A stretch of 64,000 nucleotides of DNA from an uncultured Rhodopila sp. (GTDB taxonomy: Bacteria; Pseudomonadota; Alphaproteobacteria; Acetobacterales; Acetobacteraceae): positions 1-64,000 of the forward strand of contig NZ_CAIWTY010000069.1 of the NCBI RefSeq assembly GCF_903915725.1. The letters are read 5' to 3'. The position numbers were made by a program, and so were the translations under genes. This document shows, piece after piece, positions 54,750-64,000 of this stretch (its first letter is position 1; the number at the start of each line of letters is the position of its first letter). The notes under the pieces were generated by a model. It ran no database searches. It had not been told where the DNA came from and saw nothing but the letters and a program-made list of their open reading frames with translations.

Positions 54750-55499
54750 ATGGCCGGCCATTCCCAGTTCAAGAACATCATGCACCGCAAGGGTGCCCAG
54801 GACGCCCGCCGCGGCCGCCAGTTCGCGCGCATCATCCGGGAGATCACCGTCTCTGCCCGGCAGGGGCTGCCTGACCCGTCGTCGAATCCGCGGCTCCGTG
54901 CGGCGGTCACCGCGGCGCGGCAGGCCAACATGCCGAAGGACACGGTGGACCGGGCGATCAAGAAGGCCTCCGGCGCCGGGGCAGGCGACGACTATGCGGA
55001 GGTCCGCTACGAGGGCTACGGCCCGGCCGGCGTGGCGGTAATCGTCGAGGCGCTGACCGACAACCGCAATCGCACCGCGTCGGACGTGCGCACTGCGTTC
55101 AACAAGGCCGGCGGCGCGCTGGGGGAGACGAACTCGGTCAGCTTCATGTTCAACCGGCTGGGCGTGATCCGGTATCCCGCGGCGGTGGCGACGGCCGACG
55201 ACATGCTGGAGGCCGCGATCGAAGCCGGTGCCGAGAATGCCGAAAGCGACGATGAGGCGCATGAGGTGACTTGCCCGATCGAGGATTTCTTCACCGTCCG
55301 GGATGCCCTGGAGGCCCGCTTCGGCGCGCCGGAAAGTGCGAAGCTGGAGTGGCGGCCGACGACGGTGGTGACTCTGGATGAAGACCGGGCGGCCGGGCTG
55401 CTGAAGCTGCTGGATGTGCTGGATGAGAACGAGGACGTGCAGAATGTCTACGCCAACTTCGATATTCCGGAATCCGTGATGGCGGCGCTGTCGCGGTAA
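54750..55499 (+). CDS. YebC/PmpR family protein
   Basis: 249 residues: [20 protein letters not shown], three-domain fold, with [20 protein letters not shown] in the middle. YebC proteins relieve ribosome stalling at proline-rich sites or act as regulators. Upstream of ruvC, the usual neighbour, with a family-A repeat between. Confidence 0.96.
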   Translation: MAGHSQFKNIMHRKGAQDARRGRQFARIIREITVSARQGLPDPSSNPRLRAAVTAARQANMPKDTVDRAIKKASGAGAGDDYAEVRYEGYGPAGVAVIVEALTDNRNRTASDVRTAFNKAGGALGETNSVSFMFNRLGVIRYPAAVATADDMLEAAIEAGAENAESDDEAHEVTCPIEDFFTVRDALEARFGAPESAKLEWRPTTVVTLDEDRAAGLLKLLDVLDENEDVQNVYANFDIPESVMAALSR

Positions 55500-55521
55500 G
55501 CCGCACTGGGACCGTGCCGCT

Positions 55522-55577
55522 CCGTCATGCCGGCGGAGGCCGGCATCCACGCCTGTGATTTGTCGGGACACAGATGT
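55522..55577. repeat. Dispersed palindromic repeat, family A (partial)
   Basis: gtcatgccggcggaggccgg with catccacgcc, lacking the closing catgac arm. Lies between yebC and ruvC. Confidence 0.6.
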
Positions 55578-55674
55578 GGATAGACGACCCGAACCGACGG
55601 TGAACGGAAACAGCCTATCCCCGCCCTGGTTGGTGTAAGCACTGGCCGTGCGAACGGCGGGGTGCGAATCGACA

Positions 55675-56169
55675 ATGGTCAGGCTGCTGGGCATCGACCC
55701 CGGTTTACGGTTTACCGGCTGGGGCCTGATCGACGTCGACGGCAACCGCCTGCGCCACATCGCCGACGGCGTGATCGCGACCGACAGCGACCACTCCGTC
55801 CCCGATCGGCTGAAGATGTTGCACGACGCGCTGATGGCGCTGCTGGTGCTGCACAAGCCCAACGAGGCCGCGGTCGAGGAAACCTATGTCAACCGCAATG
55901 GCGCGGCGACACTCAAGCTAGGCTATGCCCGCGGCGTCGCGCTGCTAACCCCGGCTTTGGCGGGGATCAAAGTCACCGAATATCCCGCCAAGACCGTGAA
56001 GATGGCCGTTGTCGGCACCGGAGGCGCGGAGAAGGAGCAGGTGGCGATGATGGTGCGCCGCCTGCTGCCTGGCGCGACGCTGCGGCGAGCCGATGCGTCG
56101 GATGCGCTGGCGGTGGCGATCTGTCACGCGCACCATCGGTCGTCCCGGCTGGCCTGGGGGGCAGCATAG
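55675..56169 (+). CDS. ruvC: Holliday junction endonuclease RuvC
   Basis: 164 residues. Catalytic acidic residues: Asp in LLGIDPGLRFTGWGL, Glu in AVEETYVNRN, and the C-terminal Asp pair in RADASDALAVAICHAH. It cuts Holliday junctions as a dimer with RuvAB. ruvA and ruvB are not next to it. Start MVRLLGIDPG chosen; a GTG nine codons upstream is possible. Confidence 0.96.
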   Translation: MVRLLGIDPGLRFTGWGLIDVDGNRLRHIADGVIATDSDHSVPDRLKMLHDALMALLVLHKPNEAAVEETYVNRNGAATLKLGYARGVALLTPALAGIKVTEYPAKTVKMAVVGTGGAEKEQVAMMVRRLLPGATLRRADASDALAVAICHAHHRSSRLAWGAA

Positions 56170-56199
56170 CCGCACGGCGTAATGGCTGCCGCGCGGCAA

Positions 56200-56238
56200 G
56201 GCGTGGATGGTGGCCCTGCGGCCACCATGACGATGAGG
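56200..56238. repeat. Dispersed palindromic repeat, family A (right half only)
   Basis: aaggcgtggatggtggccct and ccaccatgacgatg, the closing half of the family-A element, between ruvC and thiC. Confidence 0.55.
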
Positions 56239-56309
56239 GGCCGGTGCGCCACTCCCGACAGCAGGTCACGCCCCTCGCGTTATCAGCCGCCGCCGCTGCG
56301 CCGATCGGC

Positions 56310-58184
<1,875 letters not shown>

Positions 58185-58207
58185 TCAGGTCCCATGATAA
58201 CGACCCG

Positions 58208-58308
58208 TCCCTCCGCCGGCATGACCCGGTTCAGGTTAAAGGGTCATCGCACCGCCGGTTGGTCCGGCTTTACGCGATATCTCAGCCCCGTCGGCGGGAC
58301 ACCCCTCG
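58208..58308 (-). ncRNA. TPP riboswitch (THI element) controlling thiC
   Basis: Read on the minus strand it starts gaggggtgtcccgcc, contains ctgagat, then the thi box ACCCTTTAACCTGAACC, GGGTCATGCC, and ends GGCGGAGGGA. Order and spacing match the thiamine pyrophosphate aptamer. It lies 72 bases from the thiC ATG, so TPP probably shuts off thiC translation or transcription. Confidence 0.93.
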
Positions 58309-58365
58309 GCAATTCCGCAAGATGCGGCGGCCTAGTCGGTGTGTCAAATCAGAGAAAGGTGGTTT

Positions 58366-58438
58366 GGAGCGGGTGACGGGAATCGAACCCGCACAGCCAG
58401 CTTGGAAGGCTGGGACTCTACCATTGAGCTACACCCGC
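58366..58438 (-). tRNA. tRNA-Gly (TCC)
   Basis: 73 bases with encoded CCA. Acceptor gcgggtg pairs with cacccgc; D arm gctcaatggtagagt; anticodon loop CTTCCAA gives TCC; T arm gcgggttcgattcccgt. Sits between the riboswitch and the DUF3126 gene. Confidence 0.96.
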
Positions 58439-58499
58439 ATCGGCACGGAAACTAACGGCAGGCCGCGCGATTAGCAATCGCGGCGTTTGGTTCCCCAGT

Positions 58500-58578
58500 C
58501 GTCATGGCCCGGCTTGTCCGAGCCACCTATCGCGGCACGGTGCTGGTATAGGTGGCCTGGACAAGCCGTGCCATGACG
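58500..58578. repeat. Dispersed palindromic repeat, family B
   Basis: gtcatggcccggcttgtccg to acaagccgtgccatgacg, 79 bases, near-perfect palindrome; second copy of the element seen at 43620-43695. Confidence 0.8.
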
Positions 58579-58589
58579 AGGGGAAGGGC

Positions 58590-58847
58590 TTACCGCCGCC
58601 CCGGCGCAGCGGCGGCCGTCTTGGCGGCGGGGCGAGGCGCCGGGAGATCCTCCTCCAGCACCGTCAGATGGATCGAATACGACGTCTCCCCGTCATCGAC
58701 GTCCTTATGCACGGTGCCGATGGTCTCGTCATTGACAGCGAACTCGATGGAAAGGCCCTTGCGCGGCGGCAATACCACCTTGATCCGCTCGCTGCCGAAC
58801 AGCTTGCGCAGGTAGGTTTGCAGACGGTCGACTTCGATCGGTGTCAT
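58590..58847 (-). CDS. DUF3126 family protein
   Basis: 85 residues: TPIEVDRLQTYLRKLFGSER, then an acidic, Asp-rich VHKDVDDGETSYSIHLTVLE and a Pro/Ala tail. Matches DUF3126 (PF11324), found almost only in alphaproteobacteria; function unknown. The Ala/Pro tail at the C-terminus is longer than usual. Confidence 0.88.
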   Translation of the reverse strand: MTPIEVDRLQTYLRKLFGSERIKVVLPPRKGLSIEFAVNDETIGTVHKDVDDGETSYSIHLTVLEEDLPAPRPAAKTAAAAPGRR

Positions 58848-58935
58848 CGGGCTCTCATGCGAATGTGGCGCAAACCTTTAGCCGCTACAGCGGGGCCGGT
58901 CCAGGACAAGGCAGGCGAACCCCTACCGCAGTCTT

Positions 58936-60057
58936 CTAGTCAAGCATGTGACCGAAGCGGGACGCCTTGGTGGCAAGATACTCGTCGTTAACGCCGTTGG
59001 CGGCAAACAGATGCGGCTCCCGCCCCACCACGTCGATGCCGCAGGCCTCCATCGCTTCCAGCTTGTCGGGGTTGTTGGTCAGCAACCGCACCCGCCTGAT
59101 GCCCATGATCTGCAGCATCGCCGCGCCGACGAGGAAGTTGCGCTCATCCGCGCCCCAGCCGAGCACCCGATTCGCGTCCATCGTATCCAGGCCGCGGTCC
59201 TGCAGCTCATAGGCGCGCAACTTGTTGATCAGGCCGATGCCCCGTCCCTCCTGCGCCAGATACAGCAGGACGCCGGCGCCGTCCTCGGCCATGCGCGCAA
59301 TCGCGCCCCGAAGCTGTTCGCCGCAGTCGCAGCGCAGGCTGCCCAACAGGTCCCCGGTGAAGCATTCCGAGTGGATTCGCACCAGCGGCGCCGCGTGATC
59401 CTGCGGACGCCCGATCACAATCGCTAGATGCTCGATCGCCGAACCCTCGGTGCGGAATGCAACCACGCGGCTGTCCGGGGCGCCGTTCAGCGGCACATGC
59501 GCCGAGACGATTTGCCGCAGGCCGGCAACCTCGTCGCTGGCATACTCCAGCACCTCCGAGGCCGGGACCTCAATGATACCGTGCCCGGCCAACCGGGCGG
59601 TGGAGCCGTCCGGCAAAGCCACCGCGACCACCGCCGGCAGCAGCCGGCCGATCTTGGCGAGGCCCAAAGCGGCGGCGGCGGCGGGAGGTAGAGCGGTGAG
59701 CTTCAGCGCCTCCCGCATCAGCGGCTGCGCCGCGGTCGGGTCAACAATGGATTGAAAAACATCAATCTCGCGAAGCGATGCAGGCAGCGTGAGGGCGACA
59801 GCATCCGCCTGCGCCGGCATCGGCGCGCGCAGAATCGCGGCCGCCCGGGCGGGTGCGAGGATCAACCTGATCTCGCTCCCCGACACGGTTTCCAGTTCCG
59901 CCAGCCCGTCGACTCCCGCCGTCTCCGCTGCCATGACCAGCAGCGACGACGCTCCGCTCAGGATAACGGGAACGCCGCGGCGCAGGTCCGATGCCCCGCG
60001 ATGGATCTGTCGAAGGCGCAGCCTCACGCGCTCAGCGGTAGCAGTTTCAGAGGGCAT
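58936..60057 (-). CDS. ribA: GTP cyclohydrolase II (RibA) with degenerate N-terminal domain
   Basis: 373 residues. The C-terminal half is RibA: zinc ligands in SECFTGDLLGSLRCDCGEQL, YLAQEGRGIGL and TNNPDKLEAMEACGIDV. The N-terminal ~170 residues align in position with the RibB (DHBP synthase) domain, but I do not find its acidic active-site motifs. This two-domain RibA with an inactive front half is common in alphaproteobacteria. First step of riboflavin synthesis. Confidence 0.93.
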   Translation of the reverse strand: MPSETATAERVRLRLRQIHRGASDLRRGVPVILSGASSLLVMAAETAGVDGLAELETVSGSEIRLILAPARAAAILRAPMPAQADAVALTLPASLREIDVFQSIVDPTAAQPLMREALKLTALPPAAAAALGLAKIGRLLPAVVAVALPDGSTARLAGHGIIEVPASEVLEYASDEVAGLRQIVSAHVPLNGAPDSRVVAFRTEGSAIEHLAIVIGRPQDHAAPLVRIHSECFTGDLLGSLRCDCGEQLRGAIARMAEDGAGVLLYLAQEGRGIGLINKLRAYELQDRGLDTMDANRVLGWGADERNFLVGAAMLQIMGIRRVRLLTNNPDKLEAMEACGIDVVGREPHLFAANGVNDEYLATKASRFGHMLD

Positions 60058-60414
60058 TGCTGGCCGGAGGTTGTATTGAGGCGTGTCGATCCCATCGCGA
60101 ACGCTGCAATATCGAGTAACATTGAGGCCAAACTGCCGACACTATCAACCTTCGAACTAAAAATCGCTGCGCCAAGCGATGATTGCACATCACGCATTCC
60201 TATATAGGTGGTATGAACGAGCCTAGACAGGCTTTTGACTCGCTCGCCTGCCGCGCAGGCGCTCTATTTTGTGATCGAATAAGACTTGATATCGTGGACG
60301 TACACGATTTTGTCCTCTTTCGGGACCGTATAGAGTGATGACGCCTTCCAGGAGCCAATCAGAACGCGGGCAGAAACCCGGCCACGTTCAAAACTGACAA
60401 AGAGGAATTAGCGT
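60058..60414. other. AT-rich intergenic region with three hairpins
   Basis: AT-rich for this genome. cctatatagg (60199-60208) is a perfect 10-base palindrome. Stems: AGCCT/AGGCT with a T-run (60220-60236), GCCTGC/GCAGGC (60246-60260) and ATCGTG/CACGAT followed by tttt (60291-60311), each readable as a weak terminator on the + strand. The divergent promoters of ribA and the response regulator must be here. No gene found. Confidence 0.5.
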
Positions 60415-61152
60415 ATGTCGGCAGAACGCCCCGTCCTGATCGTTGATGACGACGATGCTCTGCGCGAAACCCTGGTCGACCAGTTGGCCGTCGACGGGGA
60501 GTTCGTGGCGACAGAGGCGGCGTCGGTGCAGGAGGCCGAGTCGCGGCTGGCGTCCAAGGATGCCCGTTTCGACGCCGTGATCCTAGACGTCGGCCTGCCG
60601 GACGGCGATGGCCGCGACCTCTGCGCCAAGCTGCGCAAGCAGGGCCAGCGCATGCCCATTATCATGCTGACCGGCCTCGATGGCGAGAACGACGTGGTCA
60701 AGGGCCTGGATTGCGGCGCCAACGACTACATCGCCAAGCCGTTCAAGTTGGCCGTGCTGCTGGCGAGGCTGCGCGCGCAGTTGCGCATCTTCGAGAACAG
60801 CGAGGACGCTGTCTTCACCATCGGGCCGTACACCTTCCGCCCGGCCGCCAAGCTGCTGCAAGAGCCGGCGAAGAACCGCCGCATCCGCCTGACGGAGAAA
60901 GAGGCGGCAATCCTGAAGTTCCTTTATCGCGCCGGCACCCGGTCGGTCGCTCGGCAGGTGCTGCTGAACGAGGTGTGGGGCTACAATGCCGCGGTCACCA
61001 CGCACACGCTAGAGACGCATATCTACCGCCTGCGCCAGAAGATTGAGCCGGATCCGGCGAACGCGCGTCTCCTGGTGACGGAAGGCGGCGGATACCGTCT
61101 GGACCCGGAGGGCATTCCGGCGGCGCGGGTCCCTGCCGCGGTGCACGCGTAA
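60415..61152 (+). CDS. OmpR/PhoB-family response regulator
   Basis: 245 residues. Receiver: VLIVDDDDALRETLVDQL, phospho-Asp in AVILDVGLPDGDG, Lys in YIAKPFK. Trans_reg_C winged helix with LTEKEAAILKFLYRAGTRSV and THTLETHIYRLRQKIEPDP. No kinase gene is adjacent, so it is an orphan in this window. aggaa lies 6 bases before the ATG. Confidence 0.94.
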   Translation: MSAERPVLIVDDDDALRETLVDQLAVDGEFVATEAASVQEAESRLASKDARFDAVILDVGLPDGDGRDLCAKLRKQGQRMPIIMLTGLDGENDVVKGLDCGANDYIAKPFKLAVLLARLRAQLRIFENSEDAVFTIGPYTFRPAAKLLQEPAKNRRIRLTEKEAAILKFLYRAGTRSVARQVLLNEVWGYNAAVTTHTLETHIYRLRQKIEPDPANARLLVTEGGGYRLDPEGIPAARVPAAVHA

Positions 61153-61162
61153 GTCTACCTCA

Positions 61163-61240
61163 CCGTCATGGCCGGGCTTTTCCCGGCCATCTGCGCTTCA
61201 GCGGTGCTGCGAAGATGCCGGGACAAGCCCGGCCATCACG
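61163..61240. repeat. Dispersed palindromic repeat, family B (diverged)
   Basis: gtcatggccgggcttttcccggccat and gggacaagcccggccatcac enclose a variable centre; a third, more diverged family-B copy, between the response regulator and the GH65 gene. Confidence 0.65.
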
Positions 61241-61262
61241 TCGGCGGGGTCGATCCCGACCG

Positions 61263-63497
61263 TCATCTAATACTGACGCTCAACCCCTCTTCCCGGCTGA
61301 TCTCGAGACGCTCGCCGCCAATGGTCACTATCATCGGCTCGCCTTCCTCCAGCGTCGCCTCGATCACCCCGCTTCGCCGATGGGCGCTGACGTGCAGGCA
61401 GCGGCCGCGCCACTGAACCCGGAACGCGATGCTGTCCCAGCTTTCCGGCAAGCGCGGGTCCAGAGCAACGCCATCCTCCCGCACTGACAAGCCGGCAAAG
61501 CCGCACACCACCAGCATCCAGATCCCGCCAAGCGCCGCGATGTGGACACCCTCGTCCACCGGACCCGGCCGATCGGCCAGATCGATCGCCGCGGTCTGCT
61601 GGAAGAAGCGCATCGCCATCTCGGTGTCGCCGTACCGGGCGGCAACGAGGCCATGCATGGCCGGACTCAGCGAACTGCGATGCGTGCAGCGCGGCTCGTA
61701 ATAGCGGAAATTCCGCAGGCCCGAGTCGCCCGGAAACTCCTCCGGCAACAGCGCCAGCAGCGCCACGACATCGGCCTGTTTGGCAAGCTGCGCGTTTTGC
61801 GTCCGCTCCTGCCCCAGTTGCACCTCGACGGGGTCCGTTCTGTCGGCAAACGGCGCCAGGTCGATATCCTCGAGGTCGAAAAAGCCGGTGAATTGCTCGT
61901 ACATCCCGGTCTTCGCATCGAAACCGGTGACAAGTCTGTCAGCCACATCAGACCATTGGCCGAGTTCCGCCTGATCGATGCCCAGCCGGGCGGAAAGCCC
62001 CGCCCAATGCTGCGGCCAACCCTGCCGCAGCATCGCAGCCACATCCAGCGCGCGCCGAATGTTCCAGCGCGCCATGACATTGGTGAAGGCGTTGTCGTCG
62101 ATATGCTCGTGGTTCTCGTCCGGTCCGATGATCCCGCGGATGTGGCAATGCCCGTCCGCCTCCGGCACTGCACGGCTGGCCCAGAAGCGTGCCGTCTCCA
62201 GCAGAATTTCGGCCCCGGCCTCCAGCAGGAAGCGATCGTCGCCGGTGGTCCGCCAATACTGCCAGACCGCGTAGGCGATATCCGCGCTGATGTGCTGCTC
62301 CTGCGTGCCGCACAGCACGTCCACCCAGTTGCCGTCCTGGTCCTTCAGATGCTCCGGCGTCATTTCCGCGCCGGTCAACGCCGATTCCCATGCATACAGC
62401 GCGCCGCGCCAGCCCAACCGCGCCGCCTTGGCCCGGGCGCCGTCGAGCGTATGGAACCGGTACATCAGCAAGGACCGGGCCGCCTCGGGCCAGGTCAGGA
62501 CATAGAACGGCAACAGGAAGATCTCGGTGTCCCAGAAGACATGGCCGTGATAGCCTTCCCCGGTCAGCGCCCGCGCGCCGATGGAGACCCGCTCATCGGC
62601 CGGATTGGCCGCGCTGTTGAGGTGATAGGCAGCGAATCGCACCGCCCGCTGGGCGTCCGCGTCGCCGGCGATCTGCACATCGCTGCTGTGCCAGCGGCTC
62701 GCCCAGGCAGCCTCGTGCGACTGCACCACGCTGCGCCAGCCGATACGCCTGATATGGTTGAGCGTATCGTGCGCCTTGACGGCGGGATCGAAATGCGCCG
62801 CATCGCCGCGCACCATGGCGGCACCACGGCGGAAATGCACAACCTGGCCGGCCCGCGAGGTCCAACTCCAGGTCCAGGTTAGCGGCGCGGGCCTGGCGGG
62901 CGCGAGATCGCTGCCGTCGATCTCCAGCGCCGCCGCGACCGCCATGGCCAGCGTCTGGCCCGACTGCCGCGTGCGCCATACCCCCAGGTCGTGCTCTATC
63001 CGCTGCGGAACCAGGTCGAGCGCCGACACGTCCACCGAGGCTTCCAGCGTGACCTGCAGGCCGGCCTCGCCGATAGCCAGTTCGATCAGTTGCAGGCCAA
63101 CGGACGGATCGTGCAGCGATACCAGCCGCAGTCCGCGCTCCAGCAACGACCCGGCGCGCGTCTCGGTCATCAGCACGCCCCGGCTGACATCGAGCACGGT
63201 GCGCTGAAACGGCTGCCGGGCCAGCGGCGTGCCGGCGATTGTAACATGCAGGCGGAGCCAGTCGGCGGCGGGGATCAGCGCCGTCATGGTGCCATCGTGG
63301 CCGACAGTGTCGAACAATCCGGCGACATAGGTTCGCGTTGGCACCGCGATGGGGTCGCCCGCGGGCGCCACGGCGGCATCGAACGTGCCGAGGAAGCCGT
63401 TGCTGATCGCGAAGCGCGACCCCGAAACCTGTCCCCCGGATGAATCCATCCCGAACAGCCAGGTGTCGTCGGCCGTCGGCTTGAGTATGCGCTCCAT
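61263..63497 (-). CDS. Glycoside hydrolase family 65 phosphorylase (trehalose/maltose/kojibiose type)
   Basis: 744 residues, complete. The catalytic Glu of GH65 lies in IIGPDENHEHIDDN (about residue 450), and HVFWDTEIFLLPFYVLTWPE marks the (alpha/alpha)6 barrel. These enzymes split alpha-linked disaccharides with phosphate to beta-glucose 1-phosphate. The ATG overlaps the stop of the phosphoglucomutase-like gene (TGATG), so the pair forms a pathway from disaccharide to glucose 6-phosphate. Substrate specificity cannot be told. Confidence 0.93.
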   Translation of the reverse strand: MERILKPTADDTWLFGMDSSGGQVSGSRFAISNGFLGTFDAAVAPAGDPIAVPTRTYVAGLFDTVGHDGTMTALIPAADWLRLHVTIAGTPLARQPFQRTVLDVSRGVLMTETRAGSLLERGLRLVSLHDPSVGLQLIELAIGEAGLQVTLEASVDVSALDLVPQRIEHDLGVWRTRQSGQTLAMAVAAALEIDGSDLAPARPAPLTWTWSWTSRAGQVVHFRRGAAMVRGDAAHFDPAVKAHDTLNHIRRIGWRSVVQSHEAAWASRWHSSDVQIAGDADAQRAVRFAAYHLNSAANPADERVSIGARALTGEGYHGHVFWDTEIFLLPFYVLTWPEAARSLLMYRFHTLDGARAKAARLGWRGALYAWESALTGAEMTPEHLKDQDGNWVDVLCGTQEQHISADIAYAVWQYWRTTGDDRFLLEAGAEILLETARFWASRAVPEADGHCHIRGIIGPDENHEHIDDNAFTNVMARWNIRRALDVAAMLRQGWPQHWAGLSARLGIDQAELGQWSDVADRLVTGFDAKTGMYEQFTGFFDLEDIDLAPFADRTDPVEVQLGQERTQNAQLAKQADVVALLALLPEEFPGDSGLRNFRYYEPRCTHRSSLSPAMHGLVAARYGDTEMAMRFFQQTAAIDLADRPGPVDEGVHIAALGGIWMLVVCGFAGLSVREDGVALDPRLPESWDSIAFRVQWRGRCLHVSAHRRSGVIEATLEEGEPMIVTIGGERLEISREEGLSVSIR

Positions 63498-64000
63498 CAG
63501 TCTTGTCCCCGCAGGCAAAGCCGTCCATCGGCCAGCGCGTCTATTGCGATTTCGTCGAAGCTTGTCACGACCCGATCCGCTCCCGCCGATTTGAGAGACG
63601 CCGCATCATTGTTGCGCGCGATGCCGAGCGCGGTCATTTTGCCGGCCAGTGCTGCCTCGATGCCGACGGGTGCGTCCTCCGCAACGAAGCAATGCTTCGG
63701 CGGAATGCCCAGGTCCTGCGCCGCCAGCAGGAAGATCGCCGGGTCGGGTTTGCCGCGCGGCAGGTCGCGTCCGCATACATTGGCGCTGAAGACGTCGAAC
63801 AGGGTCCGGCCGGAGTCCAGGCGGACCGATTGCATCATTTCGTTGGCGTTTTTAGACGACGACGCGGCGGCGATGCGCCATCCCAGGCCGAGCAGCGCCT
63901 GGACAAAGCGCAGCGCGTCGGGGAAGGCCGGGACGCCCTCCTGCCTGATCAACTCCTCCAGCAGTGTCTGCTTGCGCTCGGCGTAGGCCACCGCCTGATG
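63497..64000 (-). CDS. Beta-phosphoglucomutase-like HAD phosphatase (N-terminus outside window)
   Basis: C-terminal ~167 residues of a HAD family member: AAASSSKNANEMM (motif II Ser/Thr), CGRDLPRGKPDPAIFL with the motif III Lys, and HCFVAEDAPVGIEAALAGKM with the motif IV Asp. This is the beta-PGM pattern (GKPxPDIFL, VxEDAxxGxxA). The reading frame is open to the right edge of the window, so the nucleophile Asp lies beyond it. With GH65 it would turn beta-glucose 1-phosphate into glucose 6-phosphate. Confidence 0.9.
   Translation of the reverse strand, partial: HQAVAYAERKQTLLEELIRQEGVPAFPDALRFVQALLGLGWRIAAASSSKNANEMMQSVRLDSGRTLFDVFSANVCGRDLPRGKPDPAIFLLAAQDLGIPPKHCFVAEDAPVGIEAALAGKMTALGIARNNDAASLKSAGADRVVTSFDEIAIDALADGRLCLRGQD

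Overview
The window reads as one contiguous piece of a GC-rich alphaproteobacterial chromosome, most likely Acetobacteraceae/Rhodospirillales. Pointers are a CcrM-type GANTC methyltransferase, a COQ9-family protein, a DUF3126 protein, RibA with a degenerate N-terminal domain, thiC behind a THI element, and a large PQQ/cytochrome bc1 alcohol-oxidation cluster. I see no prophage, complete insertion sequence, CRISPR array or rRNA. Three tRNAs are present (Lys-CTT, Trp-CCA, Gly-TCC).

Region 1 (1-4.9 kb) is accessory DNA. It holds a decayed GxxExxY gene, a TIR-NACHT-TPR protein (bacterial NLR-like, probable anti-phage sensor/effector) bracketed by imperfect ~50-bp direct repeats, and a Fic toxin with a VbhA-like antitoxin that is coupled to lepA. 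Region 2 (4.9-11.9 kb) is mostly core: lepA, COQ9, def, rpsU, then a MocR/PdxR-type regulator with a palindrome directly in front of it, an orphan XRE antitoxin-like gene with no ordinary start codon, an acyl-CoA-dehydrogenase-like flavoprotein and a VOC protein.

Region 3 (12-27 kb): a compact three-gene operon of ZorA-like and ZorB-like proton-channel proteins plus a ribbon-helix-helix protein; a branched-chain-amino-acid-type ABC importer whose two ATPases are fused into one polypeptide; a class C beta-lactamase-like esterase; a CheB-CheR-HWE kinase giant with a partner receiver; tRNA-Lys; a PEP-CTERM protein; an FkbM methyltransferase; and a small Cys-repeat secreted protein.

Region 4 (27.4-49.3 kb) is the metabolic centrepiece. 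A FIST (NosP-like) sensor and a NahK/ErcS'-like hybrid kinase sit beside a LuxR-type regulator. A cytochrome c and a full bc1 complex (petABC) follow, then a second, near-identical LuxR-type regulator. Next come a PQQ alcohol dehydrogenase with the lanthanide-type Asp-Tyr-Asp motif, a periplasmic binding protein fused to a cytochrome c, an aldehyde dehydrogenase and a DUF779 protein. A PedA1A2BC-type ABC system, a second TauABC-like ABC system, two small proteins and an outer-membrane porin complete the run. Together they can take alcohol to acid in the periplasm and cytosol, pass electrons through the cytochromes to bc1, and probably import the metal or a substrate. An 18-bp box shared (one mismatch) by the two divergent promoter regions next to the twin regulators probably ties the cluster into one regulon.

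Region 5 (49.3-64 kb) is largely housekeeping: radical SAM PA0069-type protein, tRNA-Trp-secE-nusG, a decayed VapBC-type pair, ccrM, rnhB, an AT-richer orphan, yebC, ruvC, thiC with TPP riboswitch, tRNA-Gly, DUF3126, ribA, an OmpR-type regulator, and a GH65 phosphorylase with a beta-phosphoglucomutase-like enzyme cut by the window edge. Two families of ~80-110 bp palindromic repeats, beginning gtcatggcgggc or gtcatggcccgg, are scattered between genes throughout.
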